Source: a virus. From it: DNA of 54,130 bases. The notes under the pieces were generated by a model. It was given only the letters and a program-made list of their open reading frames with translations, was not told the origin of the DNA and did not search any database. Shown here piece by piece: positions 7,138 to 15,533 of the stretch (positions are counted from its first letter, which is position 1; the number at the start of each line of letters is the position of its first letter). The stretch spans positions 1-54,130 of the IMG/VR virus record IMGVR_UViG_3300047497_000273; one strand, 5' to 3'. The position numbers and the translations under genes were made by a program.

Positions 7138-7716
7138 GTGGCGGCAAAGAATCGCAAGCGCGCGGCATCCAAAGGAAAGGGCGCCGGCGACGATGTCGAG
7201 GCCGGCCGGCCGCCACACGAATGGGATAAGACGATCGCCGATCGCGTGTCGGTGCTGGCCGAGCGCGGCGTGAAACAGATCAAGATCGCGGCCGCGGTCG
7301 AACTGTCGATCAATACGTTGCGCCGATACTACTCCAAGGAATTGTTGCTCGCCGATGCAAAGGTGCAAGAGGCGATCGGCGCCGCACAGCTATCGATCGC
7401 GCTCGGCCGGCCGGCGCGGTTTGACGAAAACAACAATCAGACCCAGTCTGAACTTCTACCGAATCCAACGATGCTGATTTTTCTAGGCAAGGCACGCCTG
7501 GGCCAGCGCGAAACAAGTGTGCATGAAAACATCAACCATCCGCCGGGCGACGAGGAATTCAGCACAGCGGGACTTACCGAGTCCGAAAGACTGGCAAGAC
7601 TTGCTGCCTTATCTGACAGAGCAAGAGCGCGAAGAACTGGACGCCCTGCTGCTCGCAAACGTGCCGTGGGAAGCGCTCCCCGGCCCGCAAAAAAGCGCGC
7701 TCCTAAGCAAAGCTGA
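7138..7716 (+). CDS. terS: Terminase small subunit
   Basis: This protein of 192 residues should bind phage DNA and present it to the large terminase for packaging. It has a basic N-terminus (AAKNRKRAASKGKGAG) and a helix-turn-helix at about residues 40-66 (LAERGVKQIKIAAAVELSIN, then TLRRYY). LLPNPTMLIFLGKARLGQRE follows, as in other small terminases of this type. The GTG at 7138 is preferred because GGGAG precedes it; a GTG 72 bp upstream lacks this. The last 194 bases overlap the large subunit in another frame, and both frames look family-like there. Confidence 0.8.
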   Translation: MAAKNRKRAASKGKGAGDDVEAGRPPHEWDKTIADRVSVLAERGVKQIKIAAAVELSINTLRRYYSKELLLADAKVQEAIGAAQLSIALGRPARFDENNNQTQSELLPNPTMLIFLGKARLGQRETSVHENINHPPGDEEFSTAGLTESERLARLAALSDRARARRTGRPAARKRAVGSAPRPAKKRAPKQS

Positions 7717-9106
7717 TGTCACCGGCTACGGTGGCGCCGCCGGCGGTGGCAAGACCGATTTGTTGCTCGGCTGTGCACACACCCAGCATTGGAAATCGGT
7801 GATCTTCCGTCGCGAGTTTGCGCAGCTGGAAGGAATCGAGGAACGATCGCATCAGCTGTTCGATCACATCGGCGTCTATCGCGGCGCGCCGCGCTATCGC
7901 TGGCGGTTCGAGGACGGCCGCATGCTGGAATTCGGCGGCGTTCAAGAGGAAAAGGATGTTCAAAAATGGCAAGGCCGCCCGCATGATCTGATCGCATTCG
8001 ATGAGGTAACGCATTTCACGCAGTATCAGTTTCGATATCTGTCCACCTGGAAGCGCACCACACGCCGCGGCCAGCGGACTCGCGTGCTGGCCGCATTCAA
8101 TCCGCCGACATCGGCGGATGGCGATTGGGTGAATCAGTATTGGGGACCGTGGCTCGATCGGCGCCACCCGAACCCGGCGCGCGATGGTGAGCTGCGCTGG
8201 TACGCGGTGATCGACGGCGAGGATGTGCCGCGGCGCAACGGCGATCCGTTCTGGCATGACGACGAACTGATCGTGCCGCAATCGCGAACATTCTTTCACG
8301 CCTATGTCGAGGACAATCCGTACCTGATGGCCACCGGCTACCGCGCGACTCTCCAGGCATTGCCGGAGCCGTTGCGTTCGATCATGTTGAAAGGCGATTT
8401 CAACGCGACGCAGGAAGATCACCCGTGGCAAGTCATCCCCACCGCTTGGATCGAGGCGGCGCAAGCGCGGTGGCGACCGAAGCCGATCGGCGAACGTGGC
8501 CCGCTCAATGCCGTGGGCATCGACGTGGCGCGCGGCGGCAAAGACAAAACGATTTACTCGCCGCGCTACGGCACATGGTTCGCCGAACAGATCTCCAAGC
8601 CGGGCTGGACAACCCCCGATGGCCAAGCGGTGGTGAAAGAGGCGATGGAGATCTTGGGCTCCGAAAGGGCGCCGCTCAAGATCGACGTCATCGCGGTGGG
8701 GTCGTCGCCGGTCGATATCGCCCGCATGTATCAGATGGAGGTGGTGCCGATGAACGGCGCCGCCGTATCGACCGGCACCGACAAGGCCACCGGCAAACTG
8801 CGGTTCTTCAACAAACGCGCGGAGTGGCATTGGCGCTTGCGCGAGGCGCTCGATCCGCGCAGCGGCATCGATCTGGAAATCCCGCCCGATCCGACGATCA
8901 GGGCCGATCTGGCGGCGCCGCGCTATTCGCTGACGGCCCGCGGCATCCTTATCGAGGACAAGGATGAAATCAAAAAACGCATCAAGCGATCGCCCGACAA
9001 GGGCGAATCGATCATCTATGCCCATGCTGAGGATGACACCGGCATTGTCCAAGTGGCGCCGATCATCGTAAGCGGCGCACGTGCTTATGGGCCCGGCGGC
9101 GGCTAA
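7523..9106 (+). CDS. terL: Terminase large subunit
   Basis: This 527-residue packaging motor translocates DNA into the prohead and cuts it. The Walker A-like motif GGAAGGGKTD lies at about residues 70-79 and Walker B LIAFDE at about 155-160. The RNase H-fold nuclease begins with GIDVARGGKD near 333 and continues with IDVIAVGSS near 388. The start ATG lies well inside the small-subunit gene; LPSPKDWQDLLPYLTEQERE soon after it is typical of terminase N-termini, supporting the long overlap. The portal gene follows 15 bp later, the usual order. Confidence 0.95.
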   Translation: MKTSTIRRATRNSAQRDLPSPKDWQDLLPYLTEQEREELDALLLANVPWEALPGPQKSALLSKADVTGYGGAAGGGKTDLLLGCAHTQHWKSVIFRREFAQLEGIEERSHQLFDHIGVYRGAPRYRWRFEDGRMLEFGGVQEEKDVQKWQGRPHDLIAFDEVTHFTQYQFRYLSTWKRTTRRGQRTRVLAAFNPPTSADGDWVNQYWGPWLDRRHPNPARDGELRWYAVIDGEDVPRRNGDPFWHDDELIVPQSRTFFHAYVEDNPYLMATGYRATLQALPEPLRSIMLKGDFNATQEDHPWQVIPTAWIEAAQARWRPKPIGERGPLNAVGIDVARGGKDKTIYSPRYGTWFAEQISKPGWTTPDGQAVVKEAMEILGSERAPLKIDVIAVGSSPVDIARMYQMEVVPMNGAAVSTGTDKATGKLRFFNKRAEWHWRLREALDPRSGIDLEIPPDPTIRADLAAPRYSLTARGILIEDKDEIKKRIKRSPDKGESIIYAHAEDDTGIVQVAPIIVSGARAYGPGGG

Positions 9107-9121
9107 CAGGGGAATTGCTCA

Positions 9122-10855
9122 ATGGCTTTCCGCGTGAACATCGGCAAGGCGGCAACGGTATCGCCCAGCATGCTGGGCCACGGTTCAGCCGGATCGCCGG
9201 GCGGTGCCGGCGGCACGTTCCCGGCCACGATGCCAAACATGCCCAGCACCGCGGCCGGCCGGTCATCGCAACAGCGCACGATTATGATGGGTGGCGATAG
9301 CGGCGGCCTCGATAGCTCCGGCGGCTTGCGTGCGCCCGATCTGGATAGCGGCATGCTGTTTCACGACATCGGCACAACCGGCTTGCGCCAGTGGGGCGGA
9401 TGGGTCCGCGAAGAATTTCTCCCGCAGCTGGCCGGCCGCCAGGCGGCGCGCGCTTATCGCGAAATGATGGACAATTCGTCCGTCATCGGTTCGATCATTT
9501 TCGCCATCCAAGCCGCGATGCGAAAGATCGAATGGCGAACCGAGCCGGCCGATGACACGCCGGCGGCGGCCGAGCTTGCCGATTTCTTCGAAGGCGCGCG
9601 CCACGATATGTCGCACACGTGGAGCGATTTCGTGAACGAGCAGCTGTCAATGCTGGGCTACGGATTCGCGCCACATGAGATCGTTTACAAATTCCGCAAC
9701 GGCACCAATCCCGGCAAGGATGCGCGCGGCGAGGAATTGCCGAAATCGGATTTCGACGACGGCATGATCGGCTGGCGCCGCATTCCGTTGCGCGGCCAGG
9801 ACACCGTGATCAAATGGTTTTTCGGTGGCGCCGGCCAAATCCGCGGTATGACGCAACAGCCATGGATCGGGCCGCTGGTCGATATCCCGGTGGAAAAGCT
9901 TTTGATCTTTCGGCCGTCATCGCACAAGGGCAATCCGGAGGGCCGTTCGATCCTTCGGTCTGCTTATCGATCGTGGTGGTACGTCAAGCGGCTTGAGGAA
10001 ATGGAGGCGATCTTGTTTGAACGCCTCTCCGGAATTCCAGTGATCAAAATCCCTGGCATCTTGCTGGACAAGGCCGCAGCCGGCGATCCGGTGTCACTGG
10101 CCACGGTGGCGCAATACAAGCGCATTGCCACCAATGTGCGCATCGACGAACAGATGGGTGTGCTGATCCCGAGCGATCGCTTTCCCGGGCCGAACGGGCC
10201 CACCGCCGAGGCTCAATACAGTTTCGAGCTCGTGGCGCCGAACGCCGGCCGGAGCAATGCGGATAGCGACAAGATGATCGGCCGCTATAACGTGAACATG
10301 ATGACCAGCGTGCTGGCGGATTTCCTCCAGCTGGGCCACGAGTCGCGCGGCACGCAATCGCTGGCCGTCTCAAAAATCGATCTGTTTTTCCAGGCGATGG
10401 AGGGTTTCTTAAACTCGAATGCCGATGTCTTGAACCGGCACGGTGTGCCGCGGCTCGGCGATCTGAACGGCTTCGATCGCGATCTGTTGCCGAAATACGT
10501 CCCCGATATGCCACAGCGCGTCGATTTGGATGTGTTGTCGAATTTCGTGCTGCGCCTGGCGCAAGCCGGCATGCCGCTATTCCCGAACGATACGCTCCAA
10601 GAGTATCTCACCGACGCCGCCGGCATGCCCGACATCAGCGAGGACGGTGCCAGCGATTTGACCGGGCTGGATCAGCCGCAGCCGGAGATCTCGCCGGCGA
10701 AAGCCGAACGGCAGCGCCAGATGCTTGAAAAGATTTTGTCCGGTGCGATCGCCAAGCGGTTCAATCGGATGAACGGCGCCGTGGGGCACACCGGCCACCG
10801 GCACGCCACGCGCAAGGCGCGCTTGCGGCCGCGCCGATCGGTGGAGGCCGCATGA
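9122..10855 (+). CDS. Portal protein (DUF935/Mu gp29-like)
   Basis: The 577-residue protein forms the dodecameric vertex through which DNA enters the head. A low-complexity Gly/Ser/Pro N-terminus (about 70 residues) precedes the portal core. DNSSVIGSIIFAIQAAMRKI, YGFAPHEIVYK and NPEGRSILRSAYRSWWYVKR (near 270) match the DUF935-type portals. AGGGGAATTGCTC provides the ribosome site. The basic C-terminus (HATRKARLRPRRS) is unusual but plausible for DNA contact. The next small genes overlap its stop. Confidence 0.93.
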   Translation: MAFRVNIGKAATVSPSMLGHGSAGSPGGAGGTFPATMPNMPSTAAGRSSQQRTIMMGGDSGGLDSSGGLRAPDLDSGMLFHDIGTTGLRQWGGWVREEFLPQLAGRQAARAYREMMDNSSVIGSIIFAIQAAMRKIEWRTEPADDTPAAAELADFFEGARHDMSHTWSDFVNEQLSMLGYGFAPHEIVYKFRNGTNPGKDARGEELPKSDFDDGMIGWRRIPLRGQDTVIKWFFGGAGQIRGMTQQPWIGPLVDIPVEKLLIFRPSSHKGNPEGRSILRSAYRSWWYVKRLEEMEAILFERLSGIPVIKIPGILLDKAAAGDPVSLATVAQYKRIATNVRIDEQMGVLIPSDRFPGPNGPTAEAQYSFELVAPNAGRSNADSDKMIGRYNVNMMTSVLADFLQLGHESRGTQSLAVSKIDLFFQAMEGFLNSNADVLNRHGVPRLGDLNGFDRDLLPKYVPDMPQRVDLDVLSNFVLRLAQAGMPLFPNDTLQEYLTDAAGMPDISEDGASDLTGLDQPQPEISPAKAERQRQMLEKILSGAIAKRFNRMNGAVGHTGHRHATRKARLRPRRSVEAA

Positions 10856-10900
10856 TGGACGGTTTCAAGCTTTCACCGCAGGCCAATTCGTGGAGTGCTG

Positions 10901-11149
10901 ATGCGCTTATCCGAGCTTGATCCGCGGTGGTTTGAAATCGGCGATCAGCGTGCCGGCTTTACGTTCCTGTGTCCGCATTGCAAAACCACGCGGCTGGCGT
11001 GCAATAGCGTCCCGATTGGCACGGCCGATCCGCAATTCTGCTGGACCATCACCGGCGCCGATTGGAATATGCTCACCGTTGCGCCGTCGATTGACGCCAG
11101 TAAATCGGGGCACTGGCACGGGCACATCACAAACGGCGAGATCAAGTGA
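10901..11149 (+). CDS. DUF6527-like zinc-binding phage protein
   Basis: The 82-residue product has LSELDPRWF, then FLCPHCKTTRLAC, and ends in LTVAPSIDAS and HWHGHITNGEIK. The CPHC pair with the HWHG histidines is the DUF6527 pattern and probably binds zinc. GGAG precedes the ATG. A 22-codon reading frame (10852-10920) starting at the portal stop also overlaps it, but is too short to call. It lies between portal and head-morphogenesis genes; its role in the virion or in host takeover is unknown. Confidence 0.75.
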   Translation: MRLSELDPRWFEIGDQRAGFTFLCPHCKTTRLACNSVPIGTADPQFCWTITGADWNMLTVAPSIDASKSGHWHGHITNGEIK

Positions 11150-12288
11150 TGGCGCGCAAGCGCATCATGCCGGCGCGGCATTATCGGCCGCGGAACGATC
11201 CGATCCGCGCCATCGCCGAACGCGGTGAACCGGCGTTGCGCGCCGATATCGCCGGCGCGCTCAGGCATCTGAAAATGATCGTGCCGGTAAAGGCTGTTGC
11301 CGATGAACTCAAGCACGGCCGCACCCGCGCCGCGATCGACAAGATCGATTTCACCCACTTTGCGCAAATCCTGAAAGAGCCGTTCCAGGGAATCGGCAAG
11401 ATATTCGAGCAAGCCGCCGATGTCGGCGCGAAACGCATCACGCATGATTTCGTAAGCCGCGGCCGCAAGATCAAATATCGCAAGGCGCTGCGTCCACAGC
11501 TGTCGAAAACATTGCGCACCCACGGGATCGCCAAGGATATCGGCGACGCCTTCGTGTTCGATCGGTTCGATGAGGACACGCAAGCCGAGTTGCGGGATCT
11601 CCAAGACGATCTGATCAAGGAACTGACAGATGCGGCCCGGGCATCGGTCGAGCGCACCGTGCTGGATGGCGTGCGCGCCGGCGATGATTTCGATACCATC
11701 GCCACCGGAATACGCGACACGATTTCGCTCACCGATCGCCAGGCGCAAGCGGTCACAAACTACCGGCGCATGTTGGAGGATTTGGACAGTGGCGCGCTCG
11801 ATCGCGCGCTGCGCAATTCCGATTACGACGATCGGATATCCGATGCGATCGACAGTGGCGAATTCCTGTCCGATGGCTCGATCGAACGCATGGTCCGCGA
11901 CTATGCCGAAAATTATTTGGCGTACCGCGCCGTCACGATCGCGCGCACCGAATCGCTGCGCGCCTCCAATGTAGGCTTGCGCAATGCCTACACCCAGGCG
12001 GTGAACCGCGGCGCACTGCCGGCCGAGGCGATCACGCGCGAGTGGCTTATCGATCTTGATGAGCGGACTTGCGAAATCTGTATTTCGATCATTGAGGCAA
12101 ACCCGAACGGGATCGGCCTTGATGAAAGTTTTGACAGCGACGACGGCCCGGTAGACGATCCGCCGGTCCACCCGAATTGCCGGTGCTCGGTTCAGTATGT
12201 GACCGATCTGGACAAGGTGCCGGATGAGCCGGCAAGCGATGAAACCGATGATGAAACAACCGATGACGACGAAACCGAGGAGGCATGA
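11149..12288 (+). CDS. Phage head morphogenesis protein (SPP1 gp7 / MuF-like)
   Basis: The protein has 379 residues, with ATG overlapping the previous stop; a GTG one codon earlier is also possible. The C-terminal module holds TIARTESLRASN and WLIDLDERTCEICISI, then the conserved HPNCRCSVQY block (about residues 338-347), diagnostic of the gp7/MuF domain. The N-terminal two thirds are helical and charged. Members sit inside the head, bind the portal and enter the cell with the DNA. The extreme C-terminus is very acidic (DETDDETTDDDETEEA). Confidence 0.9.
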   Translation: MARKRIMPARHYRPRNDPIRAIAERGEPALRADIAGALRHLKMIVPVKAVADELKHGRTRAAIDKIDFTHFAQILKEPFQGIGKIFEQAADVGAKRITHDFVSRGRKIKYRKALRPQLSKTLRTHGIAKDIGDAFVFDRFDEDTQAELRDLQDDLIKELTDAARASVERTVLDGVRAGDDFDTIATGIRDTISLTDRQAQAVTNYRRMLEDLDSGALDRALRNSDYDDRISDAIDSGEFLSDGSIERMVRDYAENYLAYRAVTIARTESLRASNVGLRNAYTQAVNRGALPAEAITREWLIDLDERTCEICISIIEANPNGIGLDESFDSDDGPVDDPPVHPNCRCSVQYVTDLDKVPDEPASDETDDETTDDDETEEA

Positions 12289-13493
12289 TCATGGCGCTTG
12301 ATGCAGGGGCTTTGAAATCGCTGGCCCGCGATAAGGATTTCACCGCGTTCATGGCTGGCGTGAAAAAGGGTGAGCCATCGGTGGCCGCCGTTCACACCAC
12401 CGGCGCCGGCGGCGATCGCCGCAAGGTGCGAGGTGCCGGCAAGCCGGTGCTGTTCACCGATGCGATCAGGGAGGTGCACGTGCCGAAACAAGCCGCGGCC
12501 GCGGAAAGCCAAACCGACGACGATGCCGATGATGAAGGCGATGACTGCGAGACGTGCGGCGGTGAGGGGCAGGTTTCGATCCCGAACAAACGCGGCGGTG
12601 GCTCTATCGCTATGACGTGCCCGGGCTGCGGCGGTACCGGTGCCGCTCCGGATTCCACCGAGGGCGCTGTGCAGCCGATCGATAAAGCCGGCGAACCGCG
12701 ATCGCTGAAACCGCGCGATGACGGCAACGCGCACACGCCGTTTCCGCACGATCCCAATGCGTTCGCCAATCTGCGCGACGATCAGGTGCCGCGATTCCTT
12801 GGCGCCATCACCAATCCCGACGATCTGGAAATGCGCAACGTGCCGATGAATTCGTTGGTGGCGATGCAAAACCGCGTCGATCCGGTGAAGGTCGATCAGA
12901 TGGTCGACTCCGATGCCGATCTAAAGCCGCCGGTGGTGGTGCGCATGAACGGCAAAAACCTGATCGCCGACGGTCATCACCGGGCTGCGGCCGCGTGGAT
13001 GAAAGGCGACAACAAAATCGACGTGCGCTACGCGAACCTCACCGGCCGCGATAATGCGTTGAAACGCGTCGTCGACGAGGATTTTGAATTCCGCGTCGAT
13101 GTGCGCAAGGTGGCCGAGGATCAGCACCGCATTTTCGGCTTCGCATCGGTGGTGACCAAAGCCGGGAAAATGGTCGTCGATCATCAGGACGATGCGATCT
13201 CGCCGGCGGATATGGAGGAGGGCGTTTACGACTTTGTTTTGTCGTCGCGCGCCCACGGCGACATGCACGAAATCGAGGGCACCGGACGGCTTATCGAATC
13301 CGCCATGCTGACAATCGCCAAGCAAGAGGCTATGGGGATAGTTATCAAGGATGCCGATGGCGACCGGATCGAGCCGTGGTGGGTGGGATTTCAAATCGAC
13401 GATGCCGAGACGTGGGCGGCGCACAAGCGCGGCGATCGGCCGGAATTGTCGATCGGCGGTTCGGGCGTTCGCGTTCCCTACGATGGGGAGTGA
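12285..13493 (+). CDS. DnaJ-type zinc finger + ParB-like + XkdF-type protease fusion
   Basis: Three parts can be seen in 402 residues. At 88-119 two CxxCGGxG units (CETCGGEG, CPGCGGTG) form half a DnaJ-like zinc finger. At about 185-252 there is a ParB/sulfiredoxin-like domain with VPMNSLVAMQ and ADGHHRAAAAW. At about 284-397 there is an XkdF-type domain: HRIFGFASVV, VVDHQDDAISPADMEEGVYD and WWVGFQIDDAETWAAHKRG, then ELSIGGSG. XkdF of PBSX is annotated as a putative serine protease for prohead maturation. The gene lies where a protease is expected, before the scaffold. The ParB-like insertion in a head gene is odd. Confidence 0.85.
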   Translation: MIMALDAGALKSLARDKDFTAFMAGVKKGEPSVAAVHTTGAGGDRRKVRGAGKPVLFTDAIREVHVPKQAAAAESQTDDDADDEGDDCETCGGEGQVSIPNKRGGGSIAMTCPGCGGTGAAPDSTEGAVQPIDKAGEPRSLKPRDDGNAHTPFPHDPNAFANLRDDQVPRFLGAITNPDDLEMRNVPMNSLVAMQNRVDPVKVDQMVDSDADLKPPVVVRMNGKNLIADGHHRAAAAWMKGDNKIDVRYANLTGRDNALKRVVDEDFEFRVDVRKVAEDQHRIFGFASVVTKAGKMVVDHQDDAISPADMEEGVYDFVLSSRAHGDMHEIEGTGRLIESAMLTIAKQEAMGIVIKDADGDRIEPWWVGFQIDDAETWAAHKRGDRPELSIGGSGVRVPYDGE

Positions 13494-13496
13494 TCG

Positions 13497-14891
13497 ATGC
13501 CTAATCGGCTGACACGCCTCAAAATCCGCGAGGTGAGCTCGGTTGATCGCGGTGCCGGCAAGGGCGTCAAGGTTTTGCTGATGAAACGCAAAACCGCCTC
13601 TGGCACAGCGGTTTACACCAGCGTGGACAAGCGCGATCTGCCCGATGATGTGATCGCCTATCTGAAGCGTACGTTCACCGCGGATCAGCGCAAGGACATG
13701 GCCGACAAGGGCCAGGCGATGCCGGACGGCGGTTTCCCGATCGCCACCACGGAAGATCTCCACAACGCCATTCGGGCGGTAGGCCGCGCGAAAGACCCGG
13801 ACGCCGCCAAGGCGCACATCAAGGCGCGCGCCAAGGATTTGGGCGAATCGGACGCCATCCCCGATTCGTGGAGCAAGCGCGCGCCGGCAATCGAGGGCAG
13901 CTGGTCACAGGCGGCCAGTGCGATCGACAAGGCCGCGCTCGATGCCGGCGTCGACACCGATATCGCGGCTGCAGCACAGGCAGCGCTCGCCGCGAGCATC
14001 GACGCGATCGTGCACGGCGACGGCACGCCCACCGCCAAGCGCGCGCTCGTATCGAAATCGTTTCATCAATGCGTGGAATTCCTCGCCGGCGAATTGATCG
14101 GCGATGATGCCGGCACGTTCACCACCGCTTGCGCGGACGCTCTCAACATCGTGAAAGGAGAACATCCCATGGCCGAACCCACCCTGGCCGAACTGAACAA
14201 ACAGCTCGCCAGCACCACCGGGCTTCTCGCCAAGGCGCTGGGCGAAATTCAAGTGCTCAAGATGAGCGACAAGCACAAGGATTTCCACAGCAAGATGGAC
14301 GACGAAACCGACGCCGATAAAGCGAAAAAATCCAAGTTCGCTGAAATGTCGCCGGACGATCGCGATGACTACATGGCCAAACATCCGATCGAAAAACGTT
14401 CGCCGCCGCTCACCAGCGACGATCCGGTGATCAAGACGCTGATCACGCGCGCCGATCAGGCGAGCGCCGAGGCCATCGAACTGAAAAAGAAACTGGCGGC
14501 GCGAGACGAGGCCGACGCGATCGCCGATTTCAAGAAGCGCGCCGTCGCGCTTGGCTTGCCGGAAACGCATGGCGAGGTGATGCGCAAAGCCTATGGCGGC
14601 GATACCGCGTCGATGGCTGCGCACGAGGCGCTGCTGATCCGCTTGAACAAGGCGCTCACCAATCGCGAGGGCCTGGCCGAAATCCTCAAAGAGTTCGGCA
14701 ATGACGGCGGCACCACCGGCGCCTCGGCTTACGAAAAGCTCAAGGCGAAAGCCGAGGAGTATCGCAAGACCGATGCCGGCAAAAACATGACGCCGCAGCA
14801 GGCGTTCACCAAGGTGTTCACCGATCCGGTGAACAAGGCGCTGGCCGACGAGCACAAGAGCGACGAAATCAAAAAGCGCCGCGCCGCCTGA
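13497..14891 (+). CDS. Prohead scaffold protein with DUF6582-like N-terminal part
   Basis: The 464-residue product begins LTRLKIREVSSVDRGAG, a motif seen at the start of many phage protease/scaffold proteins. Residues about 50-122 (QRKDMADKGQAMPDGGFPIA ... DPDAAKAHIKARAKDLG ... IPDSW) match the DUF6582 pattern. From about residue 225 the sequence becomes Lys/Glu/Ala-rich and helical (EAIELKKKLAARDEADAIAD), typical of a scaffold. A strong internal ribosome site and ATG lie at the junction. The gene is three bases from the fusion protease and upstream of the decoration and capsid genes, the usual head order. Confidence 0.75.
   Translation: MPNRLTRLKIREVSSVDRGAGKGVKVLLMKRKTASGTAVYTSVDKRDLPDDVIAYLKRTFTADQRKDMADKGQAMPDGGFPIATTEDLHNAIRAVGRAKDPDAAKAHIKARAKDLGESDAIPDSWSKRAPAIEGSWSQAASAIDKAALDAGVDTDIAAAAQAALAASIDAIVHGDGTPTAKRALVSKSFHQCVEFLAGELIGDDAGTFTTACADALNIVKGEHPMAEPTLAELNKQLASTTGLLAKALGEIQVLKMSDKHKDFHSKMDDETDADKAKKSKFAEMSPDDRDDYMAKHPIEKRSPPLTSDDPVIKTLITRADQASAEAIELKKKLAARDEADAIADFKKRAVALGLPETHGEVMRKAYGGDTASMAAHEALLIRLNKALTNREGLAEILKEFGNDGGTTGASAYEKLKAKAEEYRKTDAGKNMTPQQAFTKVFTDPVNKALADEHKSDEIKKRRAA
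14169..14891 (+). CDS. Nested in-frame start: scaffold-only product
   Basis: Inside the scaffold gene, AAGGAG stands eight bases before an in-frame ATG (MAEPTLAELNKQLAS), exactly where the helical scaffold-like region begins. It would yield 240 residues. Lambda C/Nu3 and similar phages make scaffold from such an internal start. That it is used here is inferred from the quality of the ribosome site and its position at the domain boundary. Confidence 0.5.
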   Translation: MAEPTLAELNKQLASTTGLLAKALGEIQVLKMSDKHKDFHSKMDDETDADKAKKSKFAEMSPDDRDDYMAKHPIEKRSPPLTSDDPVIKTLITRADQASAEAIELKKKLAARDEADAIADFKKRAVALGLPETHGEVMRKAYGGDTASMAAHEALLIRLNKALTNREGLAEILKEFGNDGGTTGASAYEKLKAKAEEYRKTDAGKNMTPQQAFTKVFTDPVNKALADEHKSDEIKKRRAA

Positions 14892-14906
14892 TCGGCGGTC
14901 GATACC

Positions 14907-14930
14907 GGCCGCCGGCGCAATCCGGCGGCC
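14907..14930. other. Perfect 9-bp hairpin between scaffold and decoration genes
   Basis: GGCCGCCGG and CCGGCGGCC are separated by six bases. No T tract follows, so it is more likely an mRNA-stability or processing hairpin than an intrinsic terminator. The rest of this 100-bp gap shows only the ribosome site for the next gene. Confidence 0.5.
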
Positions 14931-14992
14931 AGAATGCCGCGAGGCCCATCGTGTGATCACCGGGCCGCACCTCTAACGAAAGGATCGAAGCA

Positions 14993-15415
14993 ATGGCCAC
15001 TTACGGCGCAGCCCTTATCGACGGTGGCAATCTTGTCGCCGGCGCGAACATGAGCAACACCGCAGCCCTCGCCGGGCTGAACGGTTCGGCCGCATTCCTC
15101 GGCGGCAAGCTTTCCGTAGCCGCCGATCGCACCGTGCTGGTGTGCTCGACCGGCAACGAGAAAGCCTTTTGCGTGATCAACAATCAGCCGGTGTCCGGTG
15201 GCGCGGTCGAATGCGTGCTCCAGGGCATCACCAAAATGATGTACGGCGGCACCGTCACTCGCGGCGATTTGCTCGAGCTCGATAGCTCGGGCCGTTTCGT
15301 CACCAGCACCACCACCGGCCACATCGTGGTCGGCGAGGCGCTGGAAAGCGGTGCGGTGAACGAAGTCCACACCGGCAATTTCTTCGGCACCGAGGGTGCG
15401 TATCTCCACCCCTGA
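14993..15415 (+). CDS. Head decoration/capsid-stabilising protein
   Basis: The 140-residue protein is rich in small residues and predicted beta structure (FCVINNQPVSGGAVECVLQG, MYGGTVTRGDLLELDSSGRF). It ends in VVGEALESGAVNEVHTG, a pattern of DUF2190-like and lambda gpD-like decoration proteins. It directly precedes the major capsid gene, the expected position. GAAAGGATCGAAGCA supplies a ribosome site. The family call is from pattern and context, not from a decisive motif. Confidence 0.7.
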   Translation: MATYGAALIDGGNLVAGANMSNTAALAGLNGSAAFLGGKLSVAADRTVLVCSTGNEKAFCVINNQPVSGGAVECVLQGITKMMYGGTVTRGDLLELDSSGRFVTSTTTGHIVVGEALESGAVNEVHTGNFFGTEGAYLHP

Positions 15416-15428
15416 TCGCTGAAAGCTA

Positions 15429-15460
15429 CTCGGTGGCGGATCGCCCGGCCGCCCACCGAG
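15429..15460. terminator. Hairpin upstream of the major capsid gene
   Basis: CTCGGTGG-CGG pairs with CCGCCCACCGAG with one bulge, giving an 11-bp stem. It is followed by an A/C-rich stretch, not a T tract. It lies in the 118-bp gap before the capsid gene and may end or process the upstream message. Nothing else is seen in the gap. Confidence 0.45.
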
Positions 15461-15533
15461 CAAACAAACACCGCCTTGGGCAAGCGCGCGGTCAATGTGT
15501 GTGGACAGTGGCCTGTTCGGTTGGAGCCGTTAG

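Noticed and set aside
7703-9052. Long minus-strand open frame opposite the large terminase
   Set aside because: It is the antisense of a well-supported gene with all motifs and has Arg/His-rich random composition.
10852-10920. A 22-codon gene between portal and the DUF6527-like gene
   Set aside because: It is too short and overlaps a better supported gene. The start overlap alone is not enough evidence.
10945-12171. Minus-strand frame of 408 residues opposite the gp7/MuF-like gene
   Set aside because: It is a high-GC antisense frame; the plus strand has conserved motifs, correct overlaps and ribosome sites.
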